A DNA stretch of 62,380 bases from assembly GCA_902521675.1 (NCBI GenBank), contig CABYSP010000007.1, positions 1-62,380 of the forward strand, read 5' to 3'. The notes below the pieces were generated by a model that was given only the letters and a program-made list of their open reading frames with translations, ran no database searches and was not told the DNA's origin. A program made the position numbers and the translations under genes. This DNA comes from an uncultured Pelagibacteraceae bacterium. Lineage in GTDB: Bacteria; Pseudomonadota; Alphaproteobacteria; Pelagibacterales; Pelagibacteraceae. This document shows, piece by piece, positions 61,504-62,380 of this stretch (position 1 is its first letter; every line of letters begins with the position of its first letter).

Positions 61504-62211
61504 TTATCCGAATTTTTGCATAAAAGGAAAGATTTCAATTATATAAAATCCAATTGCTTGTAATTGATTGGTTAATATTAAAATACCTGTAATTAAAAGA
61601 ATTATTCCACCAATTTTTGAAATTAAATTAATATTTTTCCTAAAGTTCTTTGAAAATAATAAAAATTTTTGAATTAAATATCCTGATAAAACAAAAGGAA
61701 TTGCAAGACCTAATGAATATAAAATTAATAATATTACTGCTCTTGATAAGGTTTCTTCAATAGATGCTAAAGCTAAAATTGAACCTAAAATTGGACCAAT
61801 ACAGGGTGTCCATCCAAAACCAAAAGCAACACCGATTACATACGGAAAAAGAATATTTCTTGATTCTTTAGCATCAAATCTTTTTTCAAAATTTAGGTAG
61901 GGGATATTAATTATTCCAATTAATTGAAGAGAAAAAATTATAATAATTATTCCAGCTGCAATTCTTAGAATTTCTGAATTTTGTAAAAGTGTCTGACCTA
62001 AAAATGATGCGGATGCTCCTAAAATAACAAAAACAGTTGAAAACCCAAGACAAAATAAAATTAATGGAAAAAAGTTTATTTCTTTTTTATTTAGTATTTC
62101 TTGTAAGGATTGACCAGAGATATAAGAAATATATCCGGGTATTAAAGGTAGAACACATGGAGATAAAAAACTTATAAGTCCTGCTCCAAAAGCAATTAAA
62201 TATTCAAACAT
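61504..62211 (-). CDS. ccdA: CcdA-type thiol-disulfide transmembrane protein
   Basis: 235 residues, about six helices. Redox-active cysteines lie in FLSPCVLPLIPG (Cys19) and in GWTPCIGPILG. This DsbD/CcdA core passes electrons from cytoplasmic thioredoxin to periplasmic thioredoxin-like proteins for cytochrome c maturation or cysteine reduction. The start codon directly abuts the PEP carboxylase stop, with no spacer. Confidence 0.92.
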   Translation of the reverse strand: MFEYLIAFGAGLISFLSPCVLPLIPGYISYISGQSLQEILNKKEINFFPLILFCLGFSTVFVILGASASFLGQTLLQNSEILRIAAGIIIIIFSLQLIGIINIPYLNFEKRFDAKESRNILFPYVIGVAFGFGWTPCIGPILGSILALASIEETLSRAVILLILYSLGLAIPFVLSGYLIQKFLLFSKNFRKNINLISKIGGIILLITGILILTNQLQAIGFYIIEIFPFMQKFG

Positions 62212-62380
62212 TTATCCAGTATTTTTCATTGCAGCAGATATGCCTGCGATAGATGTCATTAAAGCATCATCAAGAAATTTTTTATCTAATTTTTTGTATT
62301 TTTTATTTGTTAATTTATTCATTATATTTGCCTGTAAAATATTTAACATCTCTGTATAATTACTTCTAATAAACAGTGCT
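62212..62380 (-). CDS. ppc: Phosphoenolpyruvate carboxylase, C-terminal fragment cut by window edge
   Basis: 56 codons before the stop TAA at 62212-62214, open to the right edge. The end reads MTSIAGISAAMKNTG, the conserved PEP carboxylase C-terminus (…GIAAGMRNTG-like, Gly as the last residue), preceded by IRSNYTEMLNILQANIM, which matches the R-N-P-Y-x-x-x-L-x-x-L-Q segment. It carboxylates phosphoenolpyruvate to oxaloacetate, an anaplerotic step that is normal in SAR11. Confidence 0.85.
   Translation of the reverse strand, partial: ALFIRSNYTEMLNILQANIMNKLTNKKYKKLDKKFLDDALMTSIAGISAAMKNTG

Noticed and set aside
1..62380. CRISPR arrays, tRNA or rRNA genes, insertion sequences, prophage
   Set aside because: No regularly spaced repeats, no tRNA-like TTCRANNY arms in a cloverleaf context, and no transposase or integrase motifs were seen on either strand; the repeats found are protein-level units in the autotransporters.

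Overview
The window is AT-rich, densely coded DNA that looks like a marine SAR11-type alphaproteobacterium (Pelagibacterales). The evidence is the very low GC, genes that abut or overlap by a few bases, convergent genes sharing stop-codon bases, no intergenic gap above about 170 bp, and typical streamlined-ocean-bacterium content: Amt, osmolyte-type sugar ABC importers, a BASS transporter, a short CysE next to CysK, and small SMR proteins. No tRNA, rRNA, CRISPR array, insertion sequence, integrase or phage gene was recognised. Identification is by reading the proteins; no database search was run.

1-33 kb is a large surface and type IV pilus island. It opens on the left edge with an ammonium transporter fused to a PP2C (SpoIIE/RsbU-type) phosphatase. 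Next come two pilins and a STAS antagonist plus HATPase (RsbW-like) pair. The pilus machine follows: pilC, pilB, a lipoprotein secretin, pilP, pilO and a fused pilM-pilN on the minus strand. Divergently, pilT is followed by the minor-pilin operon fimT-pilV-pilW-pilX, an unknown secreted protein, and pilY1. Further on lie a freshly broken pilin pseudogene, an autotransporter-like protein, another pilin, a MoxR/DUF58/transglutaminase operon, a second autotransporter and the prepilin peptidase. A GAF-PP2C phosphatase and a double winged-helix regulator close the island. Two PP2C phosphatases, one STAS protein and one kinase-like ATPase are the parts of a partner-switching circuit. My main hypothesis is that ammonium (through Amt-PP2C) and a cytosolic signal (through GAF-PP2C) feed this circuit to control the pilus and adhesins.

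33-36.7 kb holds a bile-acid:sodium symporter family carrier, a phosphate acetyltransferase, a histidinol-dehydrogenase-family enzyme that resembles sulfopropanediol dehydrogenase HpsN, and a rhodanese.

36.7-51 kb is a carbohydrate/osmolyte uptake island. A minus-strand operon encodes a SnoaL-like protein, an ABC ATPase, a binding protein, two permeases and a GH63-like glycosidase resembling glucosylglycerate hydrolase. A plus-strand operon encodes a bicupin, a second SnoaL-like protein, a MetE-like zinc methyltransferase, a second binding protein with two permeases but no ATPase, and a HAD protein that lacks its nucleophile. In both operons a perfect hairpin separates the binding-protein gene from the permease gene.

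51-62.4 kb is housekeeping and accessory DNA: alpha/beta hydrolase, LysE exporter, VOC protein, cysE-cysK, a small cluster of secreted, barrel and NTF2-like proteins with a DsbA-fold isomerase, two SMR-like proteins flanking a DUF2798 protein, DUF952, DUF924, an inositol-monophosphatase-family enzyme, a TauD/gamma-butyrobetaine-hydroxylase-like oxygenase, an azoreductase-like flavoprotein, CcdA, and the C-terminus of PEP carboxylase at the right edge.
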